The position numbers were made by a program, and so were the translations under genes. Shown piece after piece: positions 15,614 to 23,509 of a stretch of DNA of 48,331 nucleotides. The DNA is from Sulfolobales archaeon. GTDB taxonomy: Archaea > Thermoproteota > Thermoprotei_A > Sulfolobales > NBVN01. The stretch covers positions 1-48,331 of the forward strand of contig JAOAKQ010000007.1 of the NCBI GenBank assembly GCA_026419835.1. Direction: 5' to 3'. Positions within the stretch are counted from its first letter, which is position 1; every line of letters starts with the position of its first letter. Below the pieces are notes generated by a model. The model was given only the letters and a program-made list of their open reading frames with translations, was not told the DNA's origin and made no database searches.

Positions 15614-17563
15614 GTGTTACATACGAGAAAACCCGTTCTAGGCCCTAGTCTCGCGGTCTCTACCATACTGATTATTGTGGTCGCAGCTTTCGCTACGAGC
15701 TTCGCAATAACTACTCAGCGAGCTCAAGCTCTTAAAATAGCGGCCGAGACCTACGATAGGTGGTTAAAGCCCTGCCAGTGCTACGGGGGCACTCTGAGAG
15801 TAGCTCTTCCAAGCGACGTGACGACTCTCAACTGGTGGGTTGCTGGTGCTACGTGGGATCTTCTTAGCCTAGACTTGATATACGATAGACCTCTGAGAAT
15901 AATCAACGGTACGCTAACCTGGGAGGCCGCTGAGTCTCTCGAGTACAGCGAGGACTACATGGTCTTAACCATGAGGATTAGAAAGGGGATCAAGTTCCAC
16001 GACGGCGTTGAGTTGACGGCTGAGGACGTAGCGTTCACAATAAACGTGCTAGCCGCGAAAAGGTGGACCTACTACCACGGCTACTTCACCTCCGTAAGTA
16101 AGGCCGAAGCCGTAGATAGGTACACGGTTAGGATAGTGTTCAAGAGCCGCGACTCCCAGTTCATACTCAACTCCCTAACGATAGTGAGAATAATGCCTAA
16201 GCACATATGGGAACCGAAGCTAGCATCCCTAGGTGATGAGCTAGCTAAGTACACACCCAAGCCGGAGGACCTCATAGGTAGCGGTCCCTTCAGGTTTGTT
16301 GAGAGAGTCCCGGCTCAGTACATCAAGTACACCGTAAACAAGGACTACTGGTTAGGTAGACCGTGTATCGACGAAATACTGCTAATACCCATCACAGACG
16401 TCAGCGTAATCATACTAGGTATTCAAAGAGGCGAGCTAGAGACGTACACTTGGGGTATCGACCCAGCGGTCGTACCGACACTCCTAGCTAACCCAAACAT
16501 AAGAATACACATATACACATCGGAGGTCTTCTACCACTGGGGTTTAAACAACCTCGTCTGGCCTCTCAATGTATCTAAGTTCAGGCTGGCACTATCGTTC
16601 GCAGTAAACAAGGAGGCTATAGTTAGAGACATAATGCTTGGCTATGGAATAGTCGGTAGTCCGGGAGTTGTAGCTCCCTTCGGTTCTACAGCTCCCTGGT
16701 ACAACCCGAACGTAGAGAAGCTAGTGTACTACGACCCCAAGAAAGCCGCTGAAATACTCGATGAGATAGGCTTCACGGACAAGGATGGAGATGGGTGGCG
16801 CGATGGACCTAAGGGAGAGCCGGTGGTTATAGAGATATACTCCCCAACAGCCGGCTACGACCCTATTAGAGCTAGAGCCGCTGAGTTCATTAAGTCCGAC
16901 CTCGAGAAGATCAGGATAAAGGCCGTAGTCTACTACTACGAGTGGGCAGCTCTATGGCCTCTCATTAGAGAGGCTAAGGTCATGAGCTGGCTTCTGGGTA
17001 GCGGTTGGTCACCGGATATAGGCTGGCTCAACTTCAGATTCAGAAGTAGACCGGAGGGTGCTGGAAACTGGGTTAGGTACTCCAACCCGGAGGTAGATGC
17101 TTTGATCATCGAGTTGCTGAACACCTTCGACTTCGAGAAGCGTAGAGAGCTGGCTTGGAAAATACAGGAGAAGATAGCTCTCGACGCACCACTCGTGAAT
17201 CTCTACTACAGGTCATCTCCGAATCCGTACAGAGTTGATAAGTTCGAGAACTGGTTCCACGAACCGGTTGATAGCGTCTTCAATAGAATAACTATACTGA
17301 GAGTCATGTTGAGAGCGGCAGTATGCCCAGCACCGGTAACTCCAACACCAACTCCAACGCCCACTCCGACACCGACCCCAACACCGACCCCGCCACCACC
17401 GCCAACGCCAACGGTTATTACCGTAGTTACACCTGTAACTACTCCAGTAACGGTCGTTGTAACTACAGTAGCGCCCGCTCCAGTGGACTATACGTGGATT
17501 GCGGTTCTAGCTGTAGCCGCGGTCCTAGTGTCTCTACTCCTACTACTGCTGAGAAGGAAGTAG
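15614..17563 (+). CDS. ABC transporter substrate-binding protein, family 5
   Basis: This 649-residue protein has an N-terminal signal or anchor helix (LAVSTILIIVVAAFATSF). It has the family-5 body (GIKFHDGVELTAEDVAFTIN, GSGPFRFVER, DKDGDGWRDG), a proline-threonine linker of about 25 residues (17335-17415), a Thr/Val segment and a C-terminal membrane helix with LLRRK. The linker lifts the binding domain off the membrane, a common arrangement in archaeal binding proteins. The substrate is probably a peptide or oligosaccharide; the sequence does not decide. It is the first gene of the intact operon with the two permeases that follow. Confidence 0.92.
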   Translation: MLHTRKPVLGPSLAVSTILIIVVAAFATSFAITTQRAQALKIAAETYDRWLKPCQCYGGTLRVALPSDVTTLNWWVAGATWDLLSLDLIYDRPLRIINGTLTWEAAESLEYSEDYMVLTMRIRKGIKFHDGVELTAEDVAFTINVLAAKRWTYYHGYFTSVSKAEAVDRYTVRIVFKSRDSQFILNSLTIVRIMPKHIWEPKLASLGDELAKYTPKPEDLIGSGPFRFVERVPAQYIKYTVNKDYWLGRPCIDEILLIPITDVSVIILGIQRGELETYTWGIDPAVVPTLLANPNIRIHIYTSEVFYHWGLNNLVWPLNVSKFRLALSFAVNKEAIVRDIMLGYGIVGSPGVVAPFGSTAPWYNPNVEKLVYYDPKKAAEILDEIGFTDKDGDGWRDGPKGEPVVIEIYSPTAGYDPIRARAAEFIKSDLEKIRIKAVVYYYEWAALWPLIREAKVMSWLLGSGWSPDIGWLNFRFRSRPEGAGNWVRYSNPEVDALIIELLNTFDFEKRRELAWKIQEKIALDAPLVNLYYRSSPNPYRVDKFENWFHEPVDSVFNRITILRVMLRAAVCPAPVTPTPTPTPTPTPTPTPTPPPPPTPTVITVVTPVTTPVTVVVTTVAPAPVDYTWIAVLAVAAVLVSLLLLLLRRK

Positions 17564-17582
17564 TTAGTAAGGTGGCTCGGCC

Positions 17583-18548
17583 TTGAAAACTTTTTTGATT
17601 AGAAGGGCGTTCTCTTCGATAGTTACGTTCATTGCCATTATTACGATCGTCTTCATACTCGCTCGAATGACCGGTGACCCTCTCGCAGAGCTAGAGAATG
17701 ACCCCAGGATATCTCCAGCAACCATAGCTGCTATAAAAGCGGCGTTCGGCTTAGATAAACCGCTATATCAGCAGTACCTTAACTACCTACTCAACTTGCT
17801 GAGAGGAGACTTCGGGTACTCACTCCACTACAAGGAGCCGGTTATGAACGTCATATTTCACAGACTACCGTACACTCTAGCACTACTAATTCCATCGATA
17901 ACTCTCTCAAACTACCTAGCTTACGTAGTCGGCATAGAGCTCGGCTGGAGAAGGGGGAGTAGAGTAGACTCCTCCTTTATGAGCGTATCAATGTTCATCA
18001 GGTCCACACCGTACTTCTGGCTAGCCATAGTGTTCCTGTACGTCTTCTCGGTAGTACTCGGAGTTACACCGCTCTTCGGAGCTCTATCCCCGGGAAGGAA
18101 GTTTGCGTGGACTATCGATAGCTTACTCGACTACCTATGGCACTACGCACTCCCGTTCACAGTTCTAACACTGAGAGGATTCCTGGCGGAGCTAATCTAC
18201 GTAAGAAACGTAACGGTCGACATTCTAGGCGAGGACTTCGTTGTGACGGGCCTCGCCAAAGGGCTTCCGGAGAAGTACGTGAAGAGGAGGTACGTTGCTA
18301 GAAACGCCATGCTGCCAATAACCACGGTGCTCGGTATGAGGTACGCTTTCATCGTAGATGGAGCTATTCTAACGGAGACTGTGTTCTCCTACCCTGGGAC
18401 CGGTAGGCTGGTCTATGAAGCTATATTCAACAGAGACTTCTGGCTACTTCAGGGGGCTGTCGTAATTATGGCCGCTAGCGTCATAGTGGTGAACCTAGTT
18501 ATAGATATACTCTACGCTTACCTAGACCCTAGGGTGAGGTACAAGTGA
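17583..18548 (+). CDS. ABC transporter permease, DppB/OppB type
   Basis: This 321-residue permease has an N-terminal helix (AFSSIVTFIAIITIVFILAR), the conserved TGDPLAELENDPRISPATIA loop typical of the DppB branch and about six membrane segments. The cytoplasmic coupling region is GLPEKYVKRRYVARNAMLPI, which contacts the ATPase. TTG 17583 follows the binding protein gene by 19 nt. Its end overlaps the next permease by 4 nt, indicating translational coupling. No ATP-binding subunit genes lie near; they must be elsewhere or shared. Confidence 0.92.
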   Translation: MKTFLIRRAFSSIVTFIAIITIVFILARMTGDPLAELENDPRISPATIAAIKAAFGLDKPLYQQYLNYLLNLLRGDFGYSLHYKEPVMNVIFHRLPYTLALLIPSITLSNYLAYVVGIELGWRRGSRVDSSFMSVSMFIRSTPYFWLAIVFLYVFSVVLGVTPLFGALSPGRKFAWTIDSLLDYLWHYALPFTVLTLRGFLAELIYVRNVTVDILGEDFVVTGLAKGLPEKYVKRRYVARNAMLPITTVLGMRYAFIVDGAILTETVFSYPGTGRLVYEAIFNRDFWLLQGAVVIMAASVIVVNLVIDILYAYLDPRVRYK

Positions 18549-19432
18549 AGTTCTCCAAGCTATCGGATTTAAGGAGGAAGCTCTCGGAGTTCTGGCTCGT
18601 ATACAAGAGAGATAGAGCCGCCGTGGTCGGCTTAGCTATATTTCTAGCCATACTAGCAATAGCTATCTTCGCAGACTACCTAGCTCCCTACAACCCGTAC
18701 CAGAGGGTAGGTCTTCCGTATCAGAGGCCCAGCCTCAAACATCCTCTAGGAACTAACGACATAGGTCAGGACATATTTAGCGAAGTGATCTACGGTACTA
18801 GGGCGTCTCTCTTCATAGGCTTTCTAGCGGCTATCAGCGGCACCCTAATCGGCACGCTGGTCGGCCTGGTCTCAGGTTACTACGTAGGTAAGGTAGACGA
18901 GGTCCTCATGAGGATCACCGATATCTGGCTGTCGATCCCGACACTTCTCTTCGCAATCTTCCTAGTAGCTGTTATAATCAGAGCCGGTGGCGCTCCCATG
19001 TTTTACTCGGTCATACTAGCAATAGCTCTAACTTCGTGGCCGCCCGTTGCGAGACTCGTAAGGTCGGCGACCCTCTCGATTAAGGAGAGACCGTACATAG
19101 AGTCTGCGATAGCTCTCGGCTCATCAGCGACTAGAATAATGTTCAAGCACATAATACCTAACGTAGCACCAATAATTCTCGTAGAGGTAGTGGTGAGAAC
19201 TGCTATAGCAATGCTAACGGAGGCTTCCCTAAGCTTCCTCGGACTCGGGGACCCGACCGTGAAGAGCTGGGGTACGATACTCCACTTCGCTATGATTAAG
19301 AATGCTCTCATACTAGGTCTCTGGTGGTGGTTCCTACCGCCAGGGATAATGATAGCCATAACTGTGATGTCAGTAACTATGATCGGTAGAGGGCTGGAAC
19401 TGTACTTCAACCCTAGATTGAGGAAGTACTGA
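18545..19432 (+). CDS. ABC transporter permease, DppC/OppC type
   Basis: This 295-residue permease has LAPYNPYQRVGLPYQRPSLK plus HPLGTNDIGQDIFSEVIYG, the well-conserved start of DppC proteins. It has five to six membrane segments and the EAA-type coupling loop ERPYIESAIALGSSATRIMF. Near the C-terminus is SLSFLGLGDPTVKSWG, encoded by 44 nt identical to the chimeric permease gene (19229-19272 versus 15328-15371). GTG 18545 overlaps the DppB stop. It is the last gene of the operon. Confidence 0.92.
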   Translation: MKFSKLSDLRRKLSEFWLVYKRDRAAVVGLAIFLAILAIAIFADYLAPYNPYQRVGLPYQRPSLKHPLGTNDIGQDIFSEVIYGTRASLFIGFLAAISGTLIGTLVGLVSGYYVGKVDEVLMRITDIWLSIPTLLFAIFLVAVIIRAGGAPMFYSVILAIALTSWPPVARLVRSATLSIKERPYIESAIALGSSATRIMFKHIIPNVAPIILVEVVVRTAIAMLTEASLSFLGLGDPTVKSWGTILHFAMIKNALILGLWWWFLPPGIMIAITVMSVTMIGRGLELYFNPRLRKY

Positions 19433-19752
19433 GCTGCGCCTCGACATCAATAGGCTCTTTTACGTAGACCCCCTCCGCGCTAGCTACGTAACTACTCGGA
19501 ATCGGCTGAGCCGTGAACGGCGCTCCCCTCATCGTCGGCCTGCCGAAGCCCCCTCTAGGCAGGTACTTTCGTAAACGTGGTCGGGAGCTCGGAAGAGCGC
19601 GCGATGTGCTTAGATCCCTCTAGACCCGAGGGACTCTCCAGCTCTCCGGGGGTGGTGTTGATACGTCCTAAGCTTTAGCGAGTTAACTGCGCGAGTCTGA
19701 GAACTTCGCACGAGTGCGCACTTATTTTAGCTTCCCGCAGTCTTACGTGGTG
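19433..19752. other. 320-nt gap before pyrB
   Basis: No convincing gene is seen. A weak hairpin is present (CCCTC at 19618-19622 with GAGGG a few bases on), and the pyrB TATA box lies at the right end. The stretch is G+C-rich and has no T-run that would mark termination of the ABC operon. Confidence 0.4.
19721..19729 (+). promoter_or_regulatory. TATA box of pyrB
   Basis: CTTATTTTA lies about 28 nt before ATG 19753, so the pyrB start at 19753 is favoured over the upstream TTG/GTG readings that would precede transcription. Confidence 0.45.
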
Positions 19753-20685
19753 ATGTGCTTGAGTTCTCTAAGAGGGAGGGACGTACTGTCGGCTTTCGAT
19801 TTCGATAGGGAGGACCTCTTCAGGCTCTTCGAGCTCGCTGAGCGACTTAGGGGGGAGATCTCCGGTAGGAGGGTTCTGGACTACGCTAGAGGTAAGGTCA
19901 TGATTACAGCCTTCTTCGAGCCCAGTACGAGAACTAAGATAAGCTTCCAGTTCGCTATGACCAGGCTCGGCGGCGAGGTGGTAGACTTCATAGAGGAGGT
20001 CTCCAGCATCAGGAAGGGTGAAACGGAGGAGGACACCATGAAGATCCTGGACGGCTACGACCCGGACGTAATTGTCGTTAGGCACAGCAAGCCGTTCTTC
20101 CCCCACAGCGTTAAAGACGTCGTTAGAGCGCCGATTATAAGCGGCGGCGACGGGACGAACGAGCACCCAACCCAAGCACTTCTAGACGTCTACACAATCT
20201 GGAGGGAGCTCGGTAGGGTTGACGGTATAGTCATCGGGATCCTGGGGGACCTAAAGTACGGGAGGACACCGCCATCACTTTCCTACATACTAACCAGGTT
20301 CAACGACGTAACCATATACTACATAGCGCCGAAGCAGCTGCAGATCAGAGATGAAGTTCTTAGAAAGATCGAGGGTAGAGTAAGGTACCACCTAGTCGGG
20401 AGCGTCGAGGAGGTGATCGAGAAGCTGGACGTGCTTTACGTCACCAGGATACAGAAGGAGAGGTTCGAAGACCCGCGGGAGTACGAGAGATTGAAGGGAT
20501 CCTACATCATAACGAGAAGTATGCTCGAGAAGTACAGGAAGATCCCCGTGATAATGCATCCACTACCGAGAGTAGATGAGATAGCTACCGACGTAGACAC
20601 GCTACCGCAGGCCAAGTACTTCGAGCAAGCTAGGAACGGCGTGTTCATCAGAGCCGCACTCCTAAAGGAGGTCCTTGGAGTTTAA
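19753..20685 (+). CDS. pyrB: aspartate carbamoyltransferase, catalytic chain
   Basis: The protein has about 310 residues, the normal length for ATCase catalytic chains. Counted from ATG 19753, the carbamoyl phosphate loop FFEPSTRT is at 54-61. HPTQALLDVYTIWRE lies near the middle, followed by GILGDLKYGRT, and HPLPRVDEI is in the aspartate domain. It makes carbamoyl aspartate, the second step of pyrimidine synthesis. Archaea usually carry pyrI (regulatory chain) directly after pyrB; here the next 375 nt contain no pyrI-like frame. The enzyme may lack the regulatory chain, or pyrI may be elsewhere. Confidence 0.95.
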   Translation: MCLSSLRGRDVLSAFDFDREDLFRLFELAERLRGEISGRRVLDYARGKVMITAFFEPSTRTKISFQFAMTRLGGEVVDFIEEVSSIRKGETEEDTMKILDGYDPDVIVVRHSKPFFPHSVKDVVRAPIISGGDGTNEHPTQALLDVYTIWRELGRVDGIVIGILGDLKYGRTPPSLSYILTRFNDVTIYYIAPKQLQIRDEVLRKIEGRVRYHLVGSVEEVIEKLDVLYVTRIQKERFEDPREYERLKGSYIITRSMLEKYRKIPVIMHPLPRVDEIATDVDTLPQAKYFEQARNGVFIRAALLKEVLGV

Positions 20686-21060
20686 ATTCCGGCGAGTTGA
20701 GCTACGTACTCAAATTGTCGAAGTTTTCGCAAAATTCTGTGAATGTGACCGTAAGCCACATCGAGATTAGGAGGACTTCCGGCTTCAAGTCGTTCTCCCA
20801 GCTTCTCCCAGACTCTCTACGTATTTTCACGCTTTTCACTTCTACCGAAGCCGTGCTATCTCCATACTCCTAGCTCTAGCTAAGATATGCTAGACGTTGT
20901 TCCGGTACCTTCGCAACTACTATTTAAGCTCTGCGTTCAGGTCTACGTAAATGCGGGCTCTTGAACGCGCTTTATATGTAGTTGAGCCTACACCCTTCGC
21001 AGAAAAAGTAGGTACGTAGAGTGGAAGTTAGCGCTGTACGCATTAATAGTGCTATACCGG
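20686..21060. other. 375-nt gap between convergent pyrB and the saccharopine-dehydrogenase-like gene
   Basis: It has no long frame. It contains a tandem ttctcccag (20793-20801 and 20803-20811) and two TATA-like boxes on the plus strand (20920-20929 and 20970-20976), although no annotated plus-strand gene follows. The first of these is placed correctly for the 22-codon ORF at 20951. Confidence 0.4.
20951..21019 (+). CDS. candidate leaderless microprotein (22 codons)
   Basis: The TATA box CTATTTAAGC (20920-20929) is about 26 nt before this ATG, exactly the geometry of the leaderless genes in the window. The frame runs for 22 codons to a TAG and begins MRALERALYVVEPTP. No homology is recognised. 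The box could equally drive a non-coding RNA that runs under the convergent gene. Confidence 0.22.
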   Translation: MRALERALYVVEPTPFAEKVGT

Positions 21061-22176
21061 CTACGTTTCATAGAGAGTTACGTTATGCGATATGTTGCGG
21101 CTTGCAGTTATTCCTGTTCTCTCCAGCTTGATTCCCTTAGATTTCACCCCTTCGACTATGTAGTTGAATGTCTTCGAGTTCATGCCGAGGTACTCCGGAG
21201 CTACTAGACCCTCCGGAACTAACCCTCTAATCAGTAGCTCGACTACCTGAATCGCTGTATAGCCAGTTACGCGAGCCATGGAGGAGTGTCTGCCAGTCGC
21301 TTCGTCGTAGAGAACGTACTTCATAGCTCTACCGCCGACTCTTCCAATAACTTCCATTATCGATATGTCTGCTACTTCGTAAGCCATGTGCTTTTTCAGT
21401 ATTCCGAGCGCTATCTCTAGGTACTGTCTATCGAGGAGCCCGAGTTCCTTGAGTATCTTCATCCTCTCTAGGTGTCCCGGCCACCTCAGCGTGTACTCGG
21501 TCATGTTCTCCGCTCTAATAGTCTGGAGCATGGTTCTGAGACCGTCCGTGGGGAACCTCTCTAAGTCGAAGCCGAGTACTCTGACTCTCTCTATGGCACT
21601 GAGCGGGTCTACCGGGACGACCCTACCACCTCTAATCACTCTAGCCGGTCTAAGGTACTCGTCCACCAGGTCGACGAGGGAGAAGAGGACTGAGTGGTAT
21701 AGAGGAGGCCTAGGCTCTCTAGGTAGACCACCGACATTCACCTCAACTTCGTCTAGAGGACCTAGCTCACTCTGAATCCTACCGACTAGGATATTGCTGA
21801 GACCTGGAGCGAACCCAGCGTCCACTACGGCGGTAACCCCGGCCGACGCCGCGAGGTCCCCGAGCTGGAGGGGGTCTTCGGGCATGAAGGACACGTCCAC
21901 CAGGTCCTTCCCCACTCTGAGGCAGGTCTTGAGAACCCTGAAGCCGAGGTTCCCGGGGAGTGCGTTGACTACGAGCTCGAAGCTTCTAACTACCTCAGCT
22001 ATCCTCTCCTCGCTACTTAAGTCAGCGGTAACGGTGGATACCGCGGGTCTCAGTACTTCAAGAGCTCCACCGCTTAGGTCCACCGCGGTGACTTCGTGGT
22101 GCTTGCTGAGCTCTAGAGCTATTAGCGAACCGACCCTACCAGCTCCCAGCACAGCGATCTTCGCGAAGGCTACCAC
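21061..22176 (-). CDS. saccharopine dehydrogenase-like NAD(P)-dependent oxidoreductase
   Basis: This 371-residue protein has an N-terminal Rossmann domain (KIAVLGAGRVGSLIALELSK). The conserved motifs LVVNALPG, DVSFMPEDP and VVDAGFAPGLSNILVG match the saccharopine / carboxynorspermidine / lysine dehydrogenase-like family. The C-terminal catalytic domain contains TLRWPGHLERMKILKELG. Known relatives oxidise or make secondary amines of amino acids and polyamines; which one applies here is not visible. GTG 22176 lies about 25 nt from a minus-strand TATA box (22198-22207). It is convergent with pyrB. Confidence 0.82.
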   Translation of the reverse strand: MVAFAKIAVLGAGRVGSLIALELSKHHEVTAVDLSGGALEVLRPAVSTVTADLSSEERIAEVVRSFELVVNALPGNLGFRVLKTCLRVGKDLVDVSFMPEDPLQLGDLAASAGVTAVVDAGFAPGLSNILVGRIQSELGPLDEVEVNVGGLPREPRPPLYHSVLFSLVDLVDEYLRPARVIRGGRVVPVDPLSAIERVRVLGFDLERFPTDGLRTMLQTIRAENMTEYTLRWPGHLERMKILKELGLLDRQYLEIALGILKKHMAYEVADISIMEVIGRVGGRAMKYVLYDEATGRHSSMARVTGYTAIQVVELLIRGLVPEGLVAPEYLGMNSKTFNYIVEGVKSKGIKLERTGITASRNISHNVTLYET

Positions 22177-22197
22177 CGTAGCTGCATGCTAGTCTAC

Positions 22198-22207
22198 GAT
22201 AAATATC
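22198..22207 (-). promoter_or_regulatory. TATA box of the saccharopine-dehydrogenase-like gene
   Basis: GATATTTATC on the minus strand, within the palindrome acgataaatatcgt, is about 25 nt from the GTG start at 22176. A leaderless message is predicted. Confidence 0.4.
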
Positions 22208-22220
22208 GTATAGAGCCGCG

Positions 22221-23402
22221 CTAGCGAGGTGGGGGCGTACCCTCGTGGCAAATCTTAGGCGCGGAGACAGACTCCAGGTACGCTCTTCTAACTCTCTCAA
22301 CGAACCTCGAGGCTCTTGGGTGAACTACGTAGTCTACGGCAGTGCCGCAGGCACCCCCTATTTCCATGTGCTTCACCAACTCCCTAAACTCCCCGCCGGC
22401 GAGACCGGACCCTATAGCTGCGTATCCTTGAGCTGCTTCCTTAGATCTGAGGGACCCCCTCAAGCCGGTGGAGACGAGCACGTCTAGGTCCTGGACCCGC
22501 TCGGAGATAGCTCTCCTCACTACCGAGTTCTTAGCGTGCCTACCGGATAGAATCACAGCTTCAGCTCTAGGTGTAGATACGAGTACTCTGCGCACATCCT
22601 TAACCACGCCTTCAATAAAGGAGTTGAAGACCGAGTAGTACGGTTCCGCGGATTCGACGTACCCGCTCACAATCTTCTCGAGTTCGTACACTCCTAGAGC
22701 GCCGAAGAGACCTCCGTGAAATACGTCCCACCTCAGCCACGTCCCGGTGTTAGCTACGATCTCCAGGTCTAGTGCGCCGGCTGTAAGCGTTCCTACGGAA
22801 GCGTACGTCCCACCCACACCGTCTACAACCCTACCTCTCTCAACGGCTACGGCGGCGTTGTACCCGTACCCCAGCTCAACAACAACTACGTTTACTTTCT
22901 CGTAGTCAGCGCTGTATCTCTGTGCGTAGCTATCTACAGCTACGAAGGTAGACGCCAGCTTATCTACGGTACCCATATCCACCTTATTGATCTTCCTGTA
23001 CCTAGGCACCGTCCTCAAGTGCACGACTCCGGGAAGGAAGAGAACCCGGTCGCGGAATTTCTTCACGAGGGTGTCCACGACCTTCGCCAGAGCGTCGTAA
23101 ACCCAGATCCCGACCTCACCCTCGAAGCGCCCCGCCTCAATATCTCTCTCAGTACTGAGTAGAAGTACTTCAACAGCAAACCTCCTGGGGCTCACCACCT
23201 CGTCTCCACGCGTTACCGGAGCCCCGTAGCCGGACGGGGCCACTACGTAGTCTCCCTGAGTTTCACCTAGAAAATCGACTAGCGGAGCTGGGTTTCTAGC
23301 TACTTCAAAAGTATCGAAGCTCTCTTCGAGAACGACCTTCCCGTCTTCCACTACGACTACGTCGAAGGTCTTAGTGCCGGGATCTACACCAACTACTCTC
23401 AC
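22221..23402 (-). CDS. DUF1464 family ASKHA-fold protein
   Basis: The protein of about 393 residues begins with VRVVGVDPGTKTFDVVVVED, the phosphate-binding hairpin of the sugar kinase/actin superfamily. It matches the archaeal DUF1464 family. Later motifs include VVELGYGYNAAVAVERG and GVGGTYASVGTLTAGALDLE, and a C-terminal AVILSGRHAK corresponds to the adenosine loop. Biochemical function is not known. A TATA box at 23440-23448 and AGGTGG at spacing 8 favour GTG 23402 over the upstream ATG 23423. It lies downstream of guaA subunit B on the same strand, with repeat copy B between them. Confidence 0.8.
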   Translation of the reverse strand: MRVVGVDPGTKTFDVVVVEDGKVVLEESFDTFEVARNPAPLVDFLGETQGDYVVAPSGYGAPVTRGDEVVSPRRFAVEVLLLSTERDIEAGRFEGEVGIWVYDALAKVVDTLVKKFRDRVLFLPGVVHLRTVPRYRKINKVDMGTVDKLASTFVAVDSYAQRYSADYEKVNVVVVELGYGYNAAVAVERGRVVDGVGGTYASVGTLTAGALDLEIVANTGTWLRWDVFHGGLFGALGVYELEKIVSGYVESAEPYYSVFNSFIEGVVKDVRRVLVSTPRAEAVILSGRHAKNSVVRRAISERVQDLDVLVSTGLRGSLRSKEAAQGYAAIGSGLAGGEFRELVKHMEIGGACGTAVDYVVHPRASRFVERVRRAYLESVSAPKICHEGTPPPR

Positions 23403-23439
23403 TAGGTCTAGCCACCTACACAAACCAGAAAGAGTCTAC

Positions 23440-23448
23440 TTAAAAATA
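23440..23448 (-). promoter_or_regulatory. TATA box of the DUF1464 gene
   Basis: TATTTTTAA on the minus strand predicts transcription from about 23419, after ATG 23423, so the GTG at 23402 is the likely start. Confidence 0.4.
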
Positions 23449-23460
23449 CCACATCTAGGC

Positions 23461-23498
23461 TACTCCCAAGATAAAGCTTACAAACCTACAGACGATAG
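23461..23498 (+). repeat. dispersed element, copy B (partial)
   Basis: tactcccaagataaagctta (23461-23480) is identical to 6616-6635, and gacgatag follows at the same spacing. Of the 38 bases, 33 match element A. It lies in the short gap between guaA subunit B and the DUF1464 gene and holds only one arm of the palindrome. Confidence 0.6.
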
Positions 23499-23509
23499 GA
23501 GCGCAGAAA

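Noticed and set aside
17335-17415. Short tandem repeats of ccgac/ccaac type
   Set aside because: They encode the proline-threonine linker of the binding protein and keep its frame, so they are coding low-complexity sequence, not a CRISPR or satellite.
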